NCBI GenBank assembly: GCA_022316685.1
Contig: JAKJHU010000083.1
Coordinates: 248,001 to 312,000, forward strand
DNA from: Progne subis subis
Taxonomy: Eukaryota; Chordata; Aves; Passeriformes; Hirundinidae
Reading direction: 5' to 3'
Length of the DNA stretch: 64,000 nt
The position numbers were made by a program, and so were the translations under genes. Numbering within the stretch: the stretch's first letter is position 1; the number at the start of each line of letters is the position of its first letter. Under the pieces are notes generated by a model. It was not told where the DNA came from and did not search any database. It saw only the letters and a program-made list of their open reading frames with translations. This document shows positions 17,983 to 30,714 of the stretch, piece after piece.

Positions 17983-20900
17983 TTCTGTTGTTTTTGATTT
18001 CCAGTCTGAGACTGATGGGGTTCCAGGTTTGGGACCCCTTAATGTAGTCCACGTCAGACCAGCAATAGGACATAAAGAACCCATGTTGTCTTTCAAGTGT
18101 GCAGATCTTTCCATATTTTCTCTCAGTTGCATCAGCTTTGTTGTCTCCTCCCAGCCAATGGTAAGCCACCGTAATTTAGGTTTCTTCCTCCCCACTCATC
18201 GCAGGATTTCTCAACTCTCTGGGCAAGCGTTGGTAGCAGCCCTCTGGGATGCTGCCCTTTCGGACCTTCTCCGCTCTCCTCTGCTGGGAATGGCTCTTGG
18301 GAGGGTGAGGGAACTGCTATCAGTCTCAAACACATCCGTGGGCTGCACCAGCTCTCATATGAACTAGTGAGATGTCTGGAGCAGATAGTGCTGGAGCACA
18401 TTGTGTCGGGGCCAGGCGGCAGCGGCAGCTTTCCTGTAAATACTCCTGACGCCGGCATACGTGAGGAGGTGATGTTGGGTGTTGCTCTCATCCCTATCAA
18501 ACAGACCGTCCTTTGTATTCAGGGCAGATCTGTAGTCACAAGGAGTGAAAATATCCAAGCCTTTTCCTTTTCCCACCTGTATCTAAGTTGTGGATGTTTT
18601 GCTTGGGAATCCTGTAGCTGGGGAGCACACCAGGAAAAGAGCTTGTTTCCATTTATATAGGGTGTGTTATATAGAACCTTTTGTGATGGTGGTGTTTTTC
18701 AGAGCCCATTTACCACTGTATTAGATGATGTTTTGACTGGTTACACATTGCAGTTATGACAGAGCATCAGTTCCTGTTGGAGTGGAAAAGATCATCCCTA
18801 TCACTCTATCACTACACTATATGCCAAAGATTACTTTAACCTGGCAAAAATAAGGCATCCAGAAACATCTCTCTGGGAGGAAACTCTGAAGAAATGTCTC
18901 CCTAGGCATCCCTTTTCTCTTTATTTTATCTGCCTTCCTCATCTTCCAGTCTCTCCTCCTCCCTCATTGTTAATGGATGTTAAGCACTGGCTAATGGATT
19001 AGGATAGGATTCCTCTTGGCCGTACAACTCAGTTTCATCCAACCCATGTCCATGATTACCAATTTACTTTGGATTTATTATTAAGTGAAAATGCCGAACT
19101 GACAAATTATCACACCTTTCTTTTTCTTTGAAATACACAATCAAAAAACAACCAGCTGCCCTGGGTAGGAATAAAGTGCCTTCTGCTTCTCAACATGTCT
19201 AAAATCTGCTTCACTTACCAACTAAACTTCTCAGCCTTAAATTTTACCTACTGCCATTTCTGCCAAGCTAAGCCTTCTGAGGGTTCTGCAAAGACAGATA
19301 TATCAAATATGCAGATGCCTCCATCTCTTTGGGGACAAATGTTCTGGGCTGAGGTACGTGCAGCGGGGAAATGCAGGCAGGAACAAGGTGCCTCAAAGAG
19401 CTGCAGAAGCTGGAGAAGTGTTTTCCTTTGATGCTATAAAGAATTTGGCTGGGGAATTTCAGACTCTCCTATTTCAGAAGTACATTTAAACTAAACAGCT
19501 TGAGATATTGAAGTTGATGGTGCCTCTGACAGTATTGGTAATGTATTGTTCCTTAGGTTTCCTTTACCTTTTCTGTTGTGAATAATGACTTTTACACATA
19601 AAAACAGAATTCTGAGTTTGGTTTGCCATTCAGATTCAAATCTCTGAAAACCAGAAAGTGCAAATCTAAGACACACAAGCACTGATACTGTGCCTATCCA
19701 GTGCCAGCCCCCAGGCAGGGTCCCACCAGGCACTTGCAACCACAGTCTTAAATAACAGATATTGAACCCTGTGAGCTGGTGTGGGGAGTGCAGGAGGGAG
19801 AAACCTCTACAGCTGAGAAGTGTTTCTGAGAAACACAATCTGATGTGAAGATTTTGTTTGAAGGCAGCTGGCTGTTTTGGACACAGATTTCTCCTCCTCA
19901 CAGGGAAGTGTGGGCTCATCAGTTTTGCCATGTACCCCTCTACATGTGCAGTATTTGGAGCTCTTTTTGGGAGATCAGTTGATGGATGTTTCCTCAGTCC
20001 CTGCCCGAATGATCTCAATTGCTCTTCCACACCTCGGATATCCGGATATCCGCTCTCCTGGTAACCTGAGGCAACAACAACAAAAAAAATAATTAAGGAC
20101 CTAAGTGGCCTGGGGAAGAGTTAACAGGACGATTATGAGATAGCCAAAACACGCAGAAGTGCAAAGACACGAACTGCAGGATGGATAAAAATGCTATGAT
20201 TTTTCACAGACACACACAAAAAAATAGGCCTTCTGTTTCATTTGCCCAGACTCAGACAAATGAGGGTGCAAAGTCAGGAATTTTTGGTTGCTGCATAGTC
20301 ACCACGAGCTGCCTGTCTCTCTGCAGTATGGTACTCTGATTTCCTCTCCTGGAAATTGCTTTTTAACTGCGTTTTTCTTTCCTTTTTCTAAAAATACAAA
20401 CCAGTTTCTTTCTGGTCTGTCATTACTGCCTCTTTTTGGGCAGCACTTCTCTTTCTGATGGATCTTCCTATTTTTTTTATGCCTGGAATGAGTGTTGTTC
20501 TTCATTCTGGGCTGAGTTTGGTTGACTCAAGCTGTCATGGAGATGGATAATGATACATTTTTTTGCATCAGCTTTTAATTTTGGAGCATGGATGGAACTC
20601 ATCCAAAAAAAGGGCCCTGCAGTCTTCCCAGTTTCTTAATGGTTGATTATCAACTTCTTGTGGCTGGAGGTTTCGTAGAAGTGTGGGAACCCTTGGGTGG
20701 TGTGGACATGACCAGGGATGTTGACCTGTTGGAGCCAAACACCTGGATTGACCCCCTTTTTTACCCACCTGTGACAAATGGTGGGTAAAATGGCTTATGT
20801 TGGATTAGTTTTGTGCAGCCAGCCAGCACCTGCAGGAATCCATTCAGCTCCTGGACAGAGTCAAGCCCTAAATGCAAAAGGGAGAATTACAAAAGCAGAC

Positions 20901-23874
20901 CTTGGTGTCATTCTTTGTGGGGAAGGAAGCCAGAGGCAAGTCAAGAGAATGGGCTGCCTTTTGCTAGTCTCTTTGAATTGCTTTCCAAAATGCATTTTTC
21001 CCAAAATAACCTAATTATGTGTTTGTTGGGGTGGATTGTTCTATATTTGTTGATGAGCATTAAATTGACGTTTTCTGAGAATGGTCCAACATGGCTTGCA
21101 GAACTCTTGCAGAGCATCAGTGTCTCATTTAGAGCCCATCACTACACATGGCTATGGTTGTTCTCTGTGCCTTACTCTGCATTTCTTGACCTTGGATTTC
21201 ACCTGCCATGATGTTTTGACACATCCAGTTCAGGAGAGCTTTCTACAGCTCTGCATTCAGCTTTAGCTTTGAATACCCTGAATAAATTTGCATGGCTCAG
21301 CAAACTTGTCCTTTCTTTATGCCTCCTCCTTCCCAAGCCATTTATGAATATCCCATTTATCCTATGGCAAGATCCTGCTCCTCTGCTTGTAGAAAACCTG
21401 ACCATCTGCCTCTGTCCTTGTTGTCCTAAATCCTGATAACTTATTAACCCATAAGAAGGATTCTCCCTATTTCTTCATCTTTTATTACTTCTTTCCCCCC
21501 CTCCACCACTTTCTTTCTAGATTTTTATCCTGACAGTTCTCCCACTTGAGATGATTTTTCAGACTATTACCTTTTACTCCTGTAGCTTAGTTGTTTAATG
21601 ATATTGCTGTGTTATGGCCATGTCTTAAACCTTTTCTTGAAGGTGCATGTTTTGCTAACAGGTGCCATGGGAGCTTTCCTTTCTTACCCTTCCACCTGCT
21701 GCTTTTAATTTCTTTCTAACAAACCTTCTCTCTTTGTCTTTTCTTTTTTTCCCAATTGTATCTGAAAATTATAGTAATTATGTGAATTTCTGTGGGTTTT
21801 TTCCAGGTCCTGCAAATAGATTGAAGCCAAGTGTATTACAGTCACTGTTACTGAAAGTTTGTGTGTCAGGTTTGGCTCCTCAGAGCAGGTGCATTCCTGT
21901 CACAGGATTAAGTCCAGAGCAGGTAGTTTTCATTCTGCATTGCTTTAGGGGATAGCTAACGAACTAAACAAAAAATTGTGTCGCTGCTAATTAAAATCAG
22001 AGAGGCTCTCAAGGAGGGCGGGCGTGGGTTATAATCATAGATTTACAAGATAAGCTTTCACCAGCCGTGTGCCATAAAAATTCCTTAGCTTCATGCCATG
22101 GTTTATCTTTCAGCTTTGCTGGCATTTTGTAAATACAGAAGCAGTAATTCATGGTGTTGGCTTTCCTGGGACAAAGGCCTTCAGTTAAGTGTGACTGCAG
22201 CAATCAGCTCTCCTACCCTTTAATTGCTGGAGCTCAGATGTAGGGTGTGAGTGGATGAAGGCTGAGGGGAGCTGCTGCTCCTTACCTGGGGTGCTCTCCC
22301 CGGCTTCCTCGTCCTTTCTGCTGCCTGCAATATTTTCCAGATTGTCATGGCTCTTTTATGTAATTTTAACACACATAAATGGCTTGCTCATAGCAATCAG
22401 ATGTACCAGGGAAGGACACGGAGGCGACACATCGAGTAGCTGAGTGGAAATCAGATTGAAGAGACGGCTCCAGCCCACACCTCCCCGTGGCTCCTGGGGA
22501 TGTTTATCCCTGTTTTAGCTGCTATTTTCCTACATGCTCCTTGGTATTGGTCACAGGGCCGTAACTCTGTGGCACAGCTCTTCATCATTCATTGCAGACC
22601 TTCCAAATCCTGCAGTAAAGAGAAGAGGAGCTCTGCAGGCAGCAGCTCACTTTCCTCTCCAGCCTGCAGTATAGCCACCCTCAGCATCACCTGAATTAAG
22701 GCTTAACGAGGGGCACTTAATGACCCCAGACCTGCTGAACAACCTCCCCTTCACCAGTGTCCTCAGGTCCAGCAGCTGGGGTGACTGATGCCTCCTGTCC
22801 CTCCAGGTCTCCCCAAAGACTCCAAGACTTCACCTGCACTGAAGGTCCAAAGTTGACCTTCACACTACACCCATTCACTGGATGAGGTAATGTTCCTCCT
22901 TGTCTTGCATCTTCCAGATACCTCTTAATTGCCCAGAGAGAGGCAGAGAGGGATTAGATACCCCATGGCCTTTCTAGCGTCTCTGTGTTCATCCCAGGCA
23001 CAGTGAAGCCCTGGCTCTGTACCTGCATTTTCCTGGTTCTCATCCTTGAGCTGTGCATCTCCTCTCACGCCATGCAGCTGATGGCATTGTGGTCAAGAGG
23101 TGGCTTCCGCTGTCTCTGGAGGATTTATATGTAGTTTTCAGCTATCACAGAGGAAACAGATTTTCCCTGTCACTGACGTAGAATGACTATTGGACGCTGC
23201 ACTTATCCATGAGATATTTTAATGCTTTGAAGTTCAAGATCATTAATGTTCTCAGCAACAATTATACAATTTAAAAAGGAGACCCTGTTCAAACCTTTGG
23301 CCTGCTCCTGTAAAGCTATCTGTGAAGTGAACTGTCTTTGATATATATGGAACTGAGATCACTACCTGCCAACTTCTCTGTCAGGCCTGTTTGCCTTTGG
23401 CTCTGAAGGGCTTGGCCAAGATTCTGACAGTGGTGAGCACACGTTTCAGGCATCAGCAGCTGAAAGAGCAGCTCCCTAGAGCAGCTTGTGGTGGTCTGCA
23501 GGTCACTCAGTGACCTTCTGGCTTGTGAGAGCTCATGTGAGAGATGCAAAACTCTGCCCTGACTCCAGTTCAGGTCTTGGGGTTCATAGAGGCTGCTCTG
23601 GATTCTGTAGGGATCAGTTACCTTGCATGTAATTGCAGATGTTCACTGTGGTCTGTATAGGGTGTCTAACAGACATCTGACCTTGGGGTTCTTTGGAGGG
23701 GTCTGGGGATGTTGGGCTGGTGAGCGGGAACAGCCACTGCTCTGATTTTATATTGCAAAGTGCTCTAAGGGAAATTGCTTTTGGCTCAACCAGGGCCAAG
23801 TAAGGGGCAAATTAAGTATTTTCTTGCCATGTAGCGAAATTACAATGGCAAACAACAAAATAGAATAAAATAGG

Positions 23875-23945
23875 ATAGAAAATAAAATATTTCGAGTTGG
23901 AAGGGCCTTCAACAATCATCTAGTCCAACTGCAAATGGTAAGATT
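23875..23945 (-). mobile_element. Probable CR1-type LINE remnant
   Basis: AATATTTCGAGTTGGAAGGG followed by CCTTCAACAATCATCTAGTC and CAACTGC resembles the antisense CR1 terminus (GAGTTGGAAGGGACC...ATCATC-AGTCCAACT). Only about 70 bases are recognisable. Confidence 0.55.
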
Positions 23946-26900
23946 CACAAACCTTTACCAAAAGGCAGTTGTGCAGGAATGAAAATAAGCAAGGAAATGC
24001 TTATTTAGAGTCATAAACCCCTCTTCTGGTATGTAGGATTCAGCTAATAAGATGGCAGATGCCTCTGAACAGCCGTGCCTGACAGAGCAGCAGTGAAAGT
24101 GACATTGATGTGTTCTCCTGTTGCTGATTCTGGGTTGAACTAGGCATGGTGCTAAGACAGATTAACTGGTTTGTGGTAACTGTAAACTGGAAATCTTCTG
24201 GTTCTTGTTACCTTTCCATGGATGGCATTTTAAATGAAGGGGAAAATCAGCAGCTGTAGGTGTGTTATCTCCTGCAGAACCAGGGCCAGAGGAGGAAGCT
24301 GGCAGGCACGCCATGCATGCGGCACTGCTCCCCCCACAACAGCATCACCCCCCTGGGGAAGGTTGTTGGTCTGGTGTGTTGGTGGCCAGTGGCTTGTGCC
24401 TGGCAGCCCCTCCTTGAAGCCCAGCCCCAGCACGGGGTAACAGCAAGGCAGAGGAGTCAAGGATATCACATTTCTCTGTATTTATGAGAACAGGTATGAG
24501 GATGGAGGTTAAGGACCCGAATATTTTCCAGATTAGGTGGAAGCCTGGAGCAGGAGCTCGAGTACACTGTCAGCATCAGCAGATGCGCTTTAGGGATGCC
24601 TCAGTCACCAGGAAAATGCCTGACAGAAGCTGCATCTTATTTGACAGGGATAAGGCAGCCCTGGAGCACAAAGCTGCAGGAGAACAGGGTTTTTCCACTG
24701 CTCACAAAAGCAAGTCATTAAACACTGTGGCCTTTCACAAGAGTGCTCGTGTTGCCATCTAATAAAATACTCCCTGACAGTTTCTAGTCACCATTTCATA
24801 TTTTCTATTTTGATTTCAGCTGTGTGGCATTCACTGTTTTTAAACAATTCACTGTTTTAAACACACATTTCCAGAATTATCCTCTTCCTGCATGGACATC
24901 AGTGTAATTAATTTAGGGGCACTTGGATTTAAGCAGGTGCTTAATTCTGTAACTGCTGGGGTTTTTTTTGTCAAAGCAAAGCCTGATACAGAATTCCCTG
25001 TGTCAGTTGTAGGTCTTTTCAGAGCTACCAAGCTGCCCCCAATAAAACACCTAGGTCTGGGGTATATCTCAGCATTGCTAGCGTGAGATTTTCCGTGCAC
25101 AGAGCTGAAACCAAAGCCCTCCACATCAGGCATTTCTTTTTCTGTTTATTTATTTAAAGGGTTGTCCTATTTTCTAGTCAGACTTGCTGACAGGCAGTAT
25201 ATACCAGCTAACATTTGTTATTATCCCATGCTGTTCCTTTGCCGACCCTTAACCATTCAGAATTATGTCTTTCCCAGAATTAAGTCAAACCCAGTGCTAT
25301 TTTGACCTAGAGTACAACTGCCTGCTTGTTTAGCTACCTGTGTTTTTTTTTTCTCAATAGGTTATGCTCAGTGATTCTTAAAATCAGTCATGTGGATGTT
25401 CACATCAGGTTTCAGTCGAACCAACTAGGTCAAATCTCTGCTCGTAGCTGAGCAGCTCTAATTCTTGTTGGTCAGCCCAGCCTCCCTCTTTTGGGTGTGA
25501 GCCTCCTCACATGTCTCTTTTCATGCTTTATCTTGAGTTGTTTGCTACTCATCCCCTTGGTTTTACTGCAGATAAACAATATTTTTCCCTCTTTTTCTAC
25601 ACAGTTTTCCCTCTTTTTTTTCTGCTAACAGAGAAGACTTGCTTGTCCTCTTTTTGCTGATTTGAAGCTAAGAGCTTCCTTCCATGGACAAACTCAGCTC
25701 CTCTTTGGAAAGCCTGAGCAAGGCATGCTGTTTGTAAAATCATGATGACACTGCTACTTATTTTCATGGTTTTAATCTACTACAGTGCAGTAATTAGATC
25801 AGTTGCCCAGCAAGCAAGGACCCATTTCCCTTAGCACCAGGCAGAGAAAGGGATGTGATGTGTGTTTCTCAGTTGCATAGAAGGGCTGCAGTTCCTGAAG
25901 GATTTACTCAGACCACAAATGCCAAGCTCCTGTGGATGCAATCACTGCCAGAGTCTTGTGGCAGCTGAGCAGGTGGATGTGGCCAGTGTGCTTGAGGCAG
26001 GGATGTGAAATTAGACAAAAACCAATAAATCACTAGAAAACCAATGCTGTCTCTTGAACTTTCCCACACAAGCCAACAAGACTTGATTTACCAGCCGTGC
26101 GTGTAGATTTTATGTAATATCGTTATTGCTTGATTTTATAGCAGAGACATTAACAGCGTTGGCATTTACTTTGCGATGGTTATTGCTCCCAAGTTAGCAC
26201 CTCATGTGAAAAAGGGCCCGTTGACATCTCTTGGGATGCTGGCTCCGAGCCTGCATCTTGCCTGTAAAATTTAGTGACACTGATGAACCTGCTTGGGTTA
26301 AATTAAAGCAATTCCCTCCTACAGACCCTGACTTTACCTGGGAATTCCCAAATAAGAAAGCTGTACCAATTTACTGGCACAGTATTGTGAACCAGTGATA
26401 TGTCATTGCATTGCTTTTATCTCCACTGATGCTGCTGACATCTTTTCCCTGGTGCTGCTGTGGTATCAAAAGTCTGGTTTAGGACAAATAATGTTTTTCT
26501 GAAATTAAATATTAACCAGCAAGCAGTCTAACATTTGTTTTGGCTCTAAGTAGGAAGTTGTTTTTAAAGCTTTCCCAATTTTTATAATTTTACATTAAAA
26601 AACATAATTTTTACATTAGGGAAAAAATCAGGCATAAAAAATCTGAGGTGCTTGTGACATCTTACACTGCTAAACTTGGTTTTGTGGTGACAGCTTTGAC
26701 CCTTGGTTTTCCTTGTACTGTTCATGCTTCTGATCATCTTGGGAAGCTCTTCCCTCTGCGTACTTAGCCGTCTCCTCCCAGGGCATTGCATCAGCCCTAA
26801 ATAGAAAGGCTGGTTTCATATCCCTGTCTGTTCCCAAGTGGAACTAGGGAAGTTCTGGGCCTTTTAATCAGGAGAAGATGGAGAGGCAGAGCTGCGTATG

Positions 26901-27572
26901 GATTAATGTCTCAGGGTGATTTTTAGCTCTGGGCTCTGTGGCAGCAACCTTGCAGCTTTGCCTCCTCCCTTTTATGGAGCTGAGAGTTAATTTTTGTGGG
27001 TGCTTACTTAGCTCTGTGCTGGAAAATGGAGGGAGTTTTAGAAAGCAAGAAGAAAGACACCATTTTTCAATTTAAAAACAATGAAAAAAGGAAGGAAACA
27101 ATATGTTCCCAGCTGCCCACGCTCCCAGTGACTATGGGCACGTGAGTAGAGCTGCCTGCTTGCCCTTCTTGTGATAAAAAGGATTCACAGAATATCATAA
27201 ATGAAAACTTTAACAGTATAATTGTTAATACACTCAGTCAAACACTTGATATTCTTTAGTTGTACAAAATTATTACTCCATTGGTAATGGAGAGAGCTGC
27301 TGAGTTTGGACCCTGCAGAGACCTTTGTCTCTGTATCACCCAATATTTCTAATTCAGCAATTAGGGCGGTGCCAAATCAATACATCCCCCATCGAACAGG
27401 GAAAATCCTGCCTTATTAAGGCATTCCAATTTAATTGTTAATAGACACTGTAGTGGAATTGGGAGGAATTCTTTGGAACCGGTTTGCAGCCCAGTGGTAG
27501 TTAACTATCAGTGATAAAGTCTGGAAAAAAAGCAAAATAAGGCTGAGCTGAAGTTTGGGCTTTTGTAACAGC

Positions 27573-27595
27573 AAAAAAAAAAAGGAAAAAAAAAA
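27573..27595 (+). repeat. A-rich simple repeat
   Basis: Eleven A, two G and ten A residues in a row. Simple A-rich stretch. Confidence 0.85.
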
Positions 27596-28265
27596 GATTC
27601 ATAGATGGGTACAAATCATACAGATATTGGATCATCCTCACAGAAGATGCAGTGAGCGTGGGCCTGTGTTTGGTTCCATATGACTATTCTCATGTTCTTT
27701 CCTGAGGCACCTCTCCTGGATTGAGTTACTGTATTTGACAGACCAGATGATTTCTTCTGGTCTTAAAATTTCACGGGTATGTTCAACTGGTGCAAGTGAG
27801 AGACAGTGCAGCCTGTGTCACAGGGGGGTTGAGGCATCCTGGATAATTATGAAATAAATAAATGCAGTGTTGGTAGAAGTGGAGTGAAACTGCTGCTGGG
27901 AATGGGATGGAGGTGGTGCCCAGCATTACTTAGCACTTGAAAAAGTGCAGGGAGCTGGGAAGGAGCTCAGGCTCAGGCTGGGGAAGCATCTCTGGAGCAG
28001 CATTGACCTGCCAGACAGTGAGCATCCAATCACCCTCCTCTGTCTCATGTGCCAGCAATGAGGCTCAGGGCAAAATAACAGTACCTGGTGTATTGTTCCT
28101 CATGGGCTTTTGCATTTCCAAGAGAGACACACTGTTGTGGGTAGGAAATGTGAACTTGCCTGTGTCTTATCTGATAGCTCCTTGATGGGATCAGAATTCC
28201 TACTTGGTGGCAAATATTTTTTCATATCAAATGGGGAAAAACCCCTGAATTTTGAAATTTACAGT

Positions 28266-28440
28266 GGAATAGAATCACAGAATGGTTTGGGATGGGAGAG
28301 AGCTTACAGACCATCTCATTCCATCCCCTGCCATGGGCAAGGGCACCTTCCACTAGACCAGGTTGCTCCAAGCCTCATCCAGCCTGGCCTTGAACACTTC
28401 AAGGGATGGGGTAACTAAAGCTTCTCTGGGCAGAATAACC
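28266..28440 (-). mobile_element. CR1 LINE 3' end fragment
   Basis: AGAATCACAGAATGGTTTGG, then CCCTGCCATGGGCAAGGGCA, CCTTCCACTAGACCAGGTTG, CTCCAAGCCTCATCCAGCCT and GGCCTTGAACACTTCAAGGG. This is the antisense of the avian CR1 3' end, about 170 bases, 5'-truncated. Confidence 0.92.
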
Positions 28441-30314
28441 ATTCTGCTGTTCCAAACAACAATTATTTATTTGACCATATGATGTTATTTCAGAGTTGTT
28501 TAATACATCATTAGGATAGTGTGTGTCTAATACATAAATGCTGGGAGTTTTATAGAAATATTAAATTTAAGGTGAGAAGATGCATTTTGCTTTCTGACAG
28601 TACTTCCTTCTGGTGTCTGGGGCTGAGCTCTCCAATCTCCACACAGCTGCAGATGGTTTTATGTGTTCTGTGGGGCAGTAGCCCTGCAGCCCTCAACATC
28701 AGAAGGCAAACCCCAAATCTGAATTGAAGGGTGTCAGAACTAACAATGGAGGAGCAGCACATGCCAACAACATTCATGGCAGGTGCCTCCTGCAGAGCCA
28801 GGAGCAGTTTTCTCTTCAGTCTAGAGCAGATCACTCCCTCCCTTAGTGCTTTGCTTTATTATTATTGTGATTCTTTCTTCAGAGAAGTGGGTTTCAACCT
28901 GCAGCTGGAAAGTATTCCCAAAGTGCTATTTTACTATTTATTTTCATCTGACTTCCTATTACTGTGGCAACATGCACTTTGAATTTCATTAGTTTTATGC
29001 ATTTAAGTTCCCTTTTTAAACTTTCATAAGGTCAGACCCTGCTTGGGTAAATCAACAATGTATTAAATTTGAGGTTCTGAGTAATACTTTTCCTTAAACA
29101 GCTGTAGATCACAGGTAGTGAGGGCATTAGGGCTTCTGCTTTTTTGAGAAATATTTGTGGGCATTACTGATAAGCACAAATTATTTGGTAATTAGATAAG
29201 TATCTTCCATCAGAGATTCGTTCTCGTGCACTTGTGATCCATCAGCAGCACATTACAGAGTGCCTGCCCTGAAACCACATGGGAGGAGGGTGGTGTGCAG
29301 GCTGTCACGTTGTGCTCTGCAGCACAGCAGCTCAAATCTCTTGCAGCTAGAGCTGCTCCAGAGCTCCTTGGGATGGCCAGGAGCATCCCTCAGCTCTGTA
29401 GGGTGCTGAGCATCCTACACAGGCTGTGGGACTGCTGCCAAACCAGCAGCAGGTACAACGCTGACCTCAGGGTTGCTCCTTGTAAGTAGCTCTGGTTTCA
29501 CAGGGAGGTTTCATCATCCTGTCCTGGTGACCAGAGTCATCCCAGCTGGGTTTTTTTTGCCCAGCCAAGACTCACATCACCCAGAAGAGGGTTCAGCTGG
29601 GGGCAGCCAGCCCACAAAGTCCCTGTTGTCTGTGTTTGTCACTTCAGTACTGATTACTAAAGCAGAGCGAATGTGCTCTCTCTTGATTTCTGCTGTGGCC
29701 CCTGGAAAACAAGCCTTTAACTGCTTTCACCTGTGCCTTGTATGGTTTTGCCTGACAGCTGAGGAAGTTCAAGTAGTTCTTCTGCCTCCATTAGGCTTCT
29801 GGAGGGGTCTTCCTTTAACAAATAAGCTCTTTGCAGGCTTCTACTTTCACAGCCACCCGTGAAGGTAGGCTGTGAGAAGCTGATTTAGCACGCGTTGGCC
29901 ACGGCCCTGCAGGCTGCAAGGCAGAGTCACGGCTGCCTCTTCCAGTGAGTTTGTGCTGGAGAAGTGCTGGGAGCCCTGGCTGGCAGGAGGCTGAGCTTCC
30001 CAAACTTCTGACGTGTGTTTTTATGTGCAACTTTCTGACTGAAGTTCAACTCAGAGTACACCGAGTAATTCAATTACATCTCGGCCGCTGGGTTATATAA
30101 GAGAAAGCTGAAATTGCGCCTTGTTTTGTAAGGTAAGAGTGTATCCCTCTGCTGATGTGAGCAATGTCCCTGGTTTGCAGTGGGGTTTTGCTATGCCTTC
30201 TTGGCTGAACTGGGATTTTGATGGGGGAGAGGTCGCTCTAGCAGTTGTCTACGTTGACTGGCATATAAATGTTTGAAACCTGGGCTTATTATGTGTGTTT
30301 TGATGGTGTTTCAG

Positions 30315-30714
30315 CACACTGAGGAGACCAGAGCAGCTGGACCAGGCCGCAGGCCAGCGGTCAGCATCCCCCTCCCTCGCAAAGACTGCACCCAGCTCCC
30401 AGAGCCCCCGGGAGATGAGGGGCCGGGGCCAGCCTGGACCAGCGGCGGAGGGGCCGCGGAGGACGCTGCAGGTGGACGTCAGGAGCCAGGGCTCGGGAAA
30501 GTCTCCCTCGGTGTCGCCGGACCGGGGCAGCACCCCTACCTCTCCCTACTCCGTCCCGCAGATTGCCCCCCTCCCCAGCAGCACCCTCTGCCCCATCTGC
30601 AAGACGACAGAGCTCACCTCGTCCCCCGGCCAGCCCAACTTCAATGCCTGCACTCAGTGTCACAGCAAGGTCTGCAACCAGTGTGGCTTCAACCCCAACC
30701 CGCACCTCACCCAG
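30315..30714 (+). CDS. BSN: BSN exon 2: linker and first part of zinc finger 1
   Basis: Four hundred bases after GGTGTTTCAG. Base one completes the AG|C serine codon of exon 1 (residue 54), then 133 codons (55-187) run to CAG|GTAATG, phase 0. The first part is a basic, serine- and proline-rich linker. From GPRRTLQVD onward it follows human Bassoon closely: SPSVSPDRGSTPTSPYS, then VPQIAPLPSSTLCPICK. Zinc finger 1 contributes C146/C149, C166/C169 and C174/C177 in CPIC, CTQC and CNQC, then GFNPNPHLTQ. Its last cysteine pair is in exon 3. Piccolo/Bassoon zinc fingers bind partners such as PRA1 in the known family. Confidence 0.97.

Larger units (their letters stand above)
8776..30314 (+). other. 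BSN: BSN intron 1 (21.5 kb)
   Basis: Bounded by GTCAGA and GGTGTTTCAG. It contains the downstream shoulder of the CpG island with a degenerate GGGTGC-rich tract (8880-9290). It also holds CR1 fragments at 13.7, 15.9, 17.9, 23.9 and 28.3 kb, an A22 run at 12591-12612 and a CT/T22 run at 17507-17541. A perfect hairpin lies at 13626-13650 and an exon-like CpG-rich block at 14593-14695. AT-rich stretches near 22.0, 26.1 and 27.2 kb look like conserved regulatory DNA by composition only. I found no protein or RNA gene. The longest open frames (for example 179 codons on the minus strand at 19491-20030) have no recognisable domain or splice context. Confidence 0.85.

Noticed and set aside
19491..20030. 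179-codon minus-strand frame in BSN intron 1
   Set aside because: No domain, no splice context, ordinary intronic base composition.
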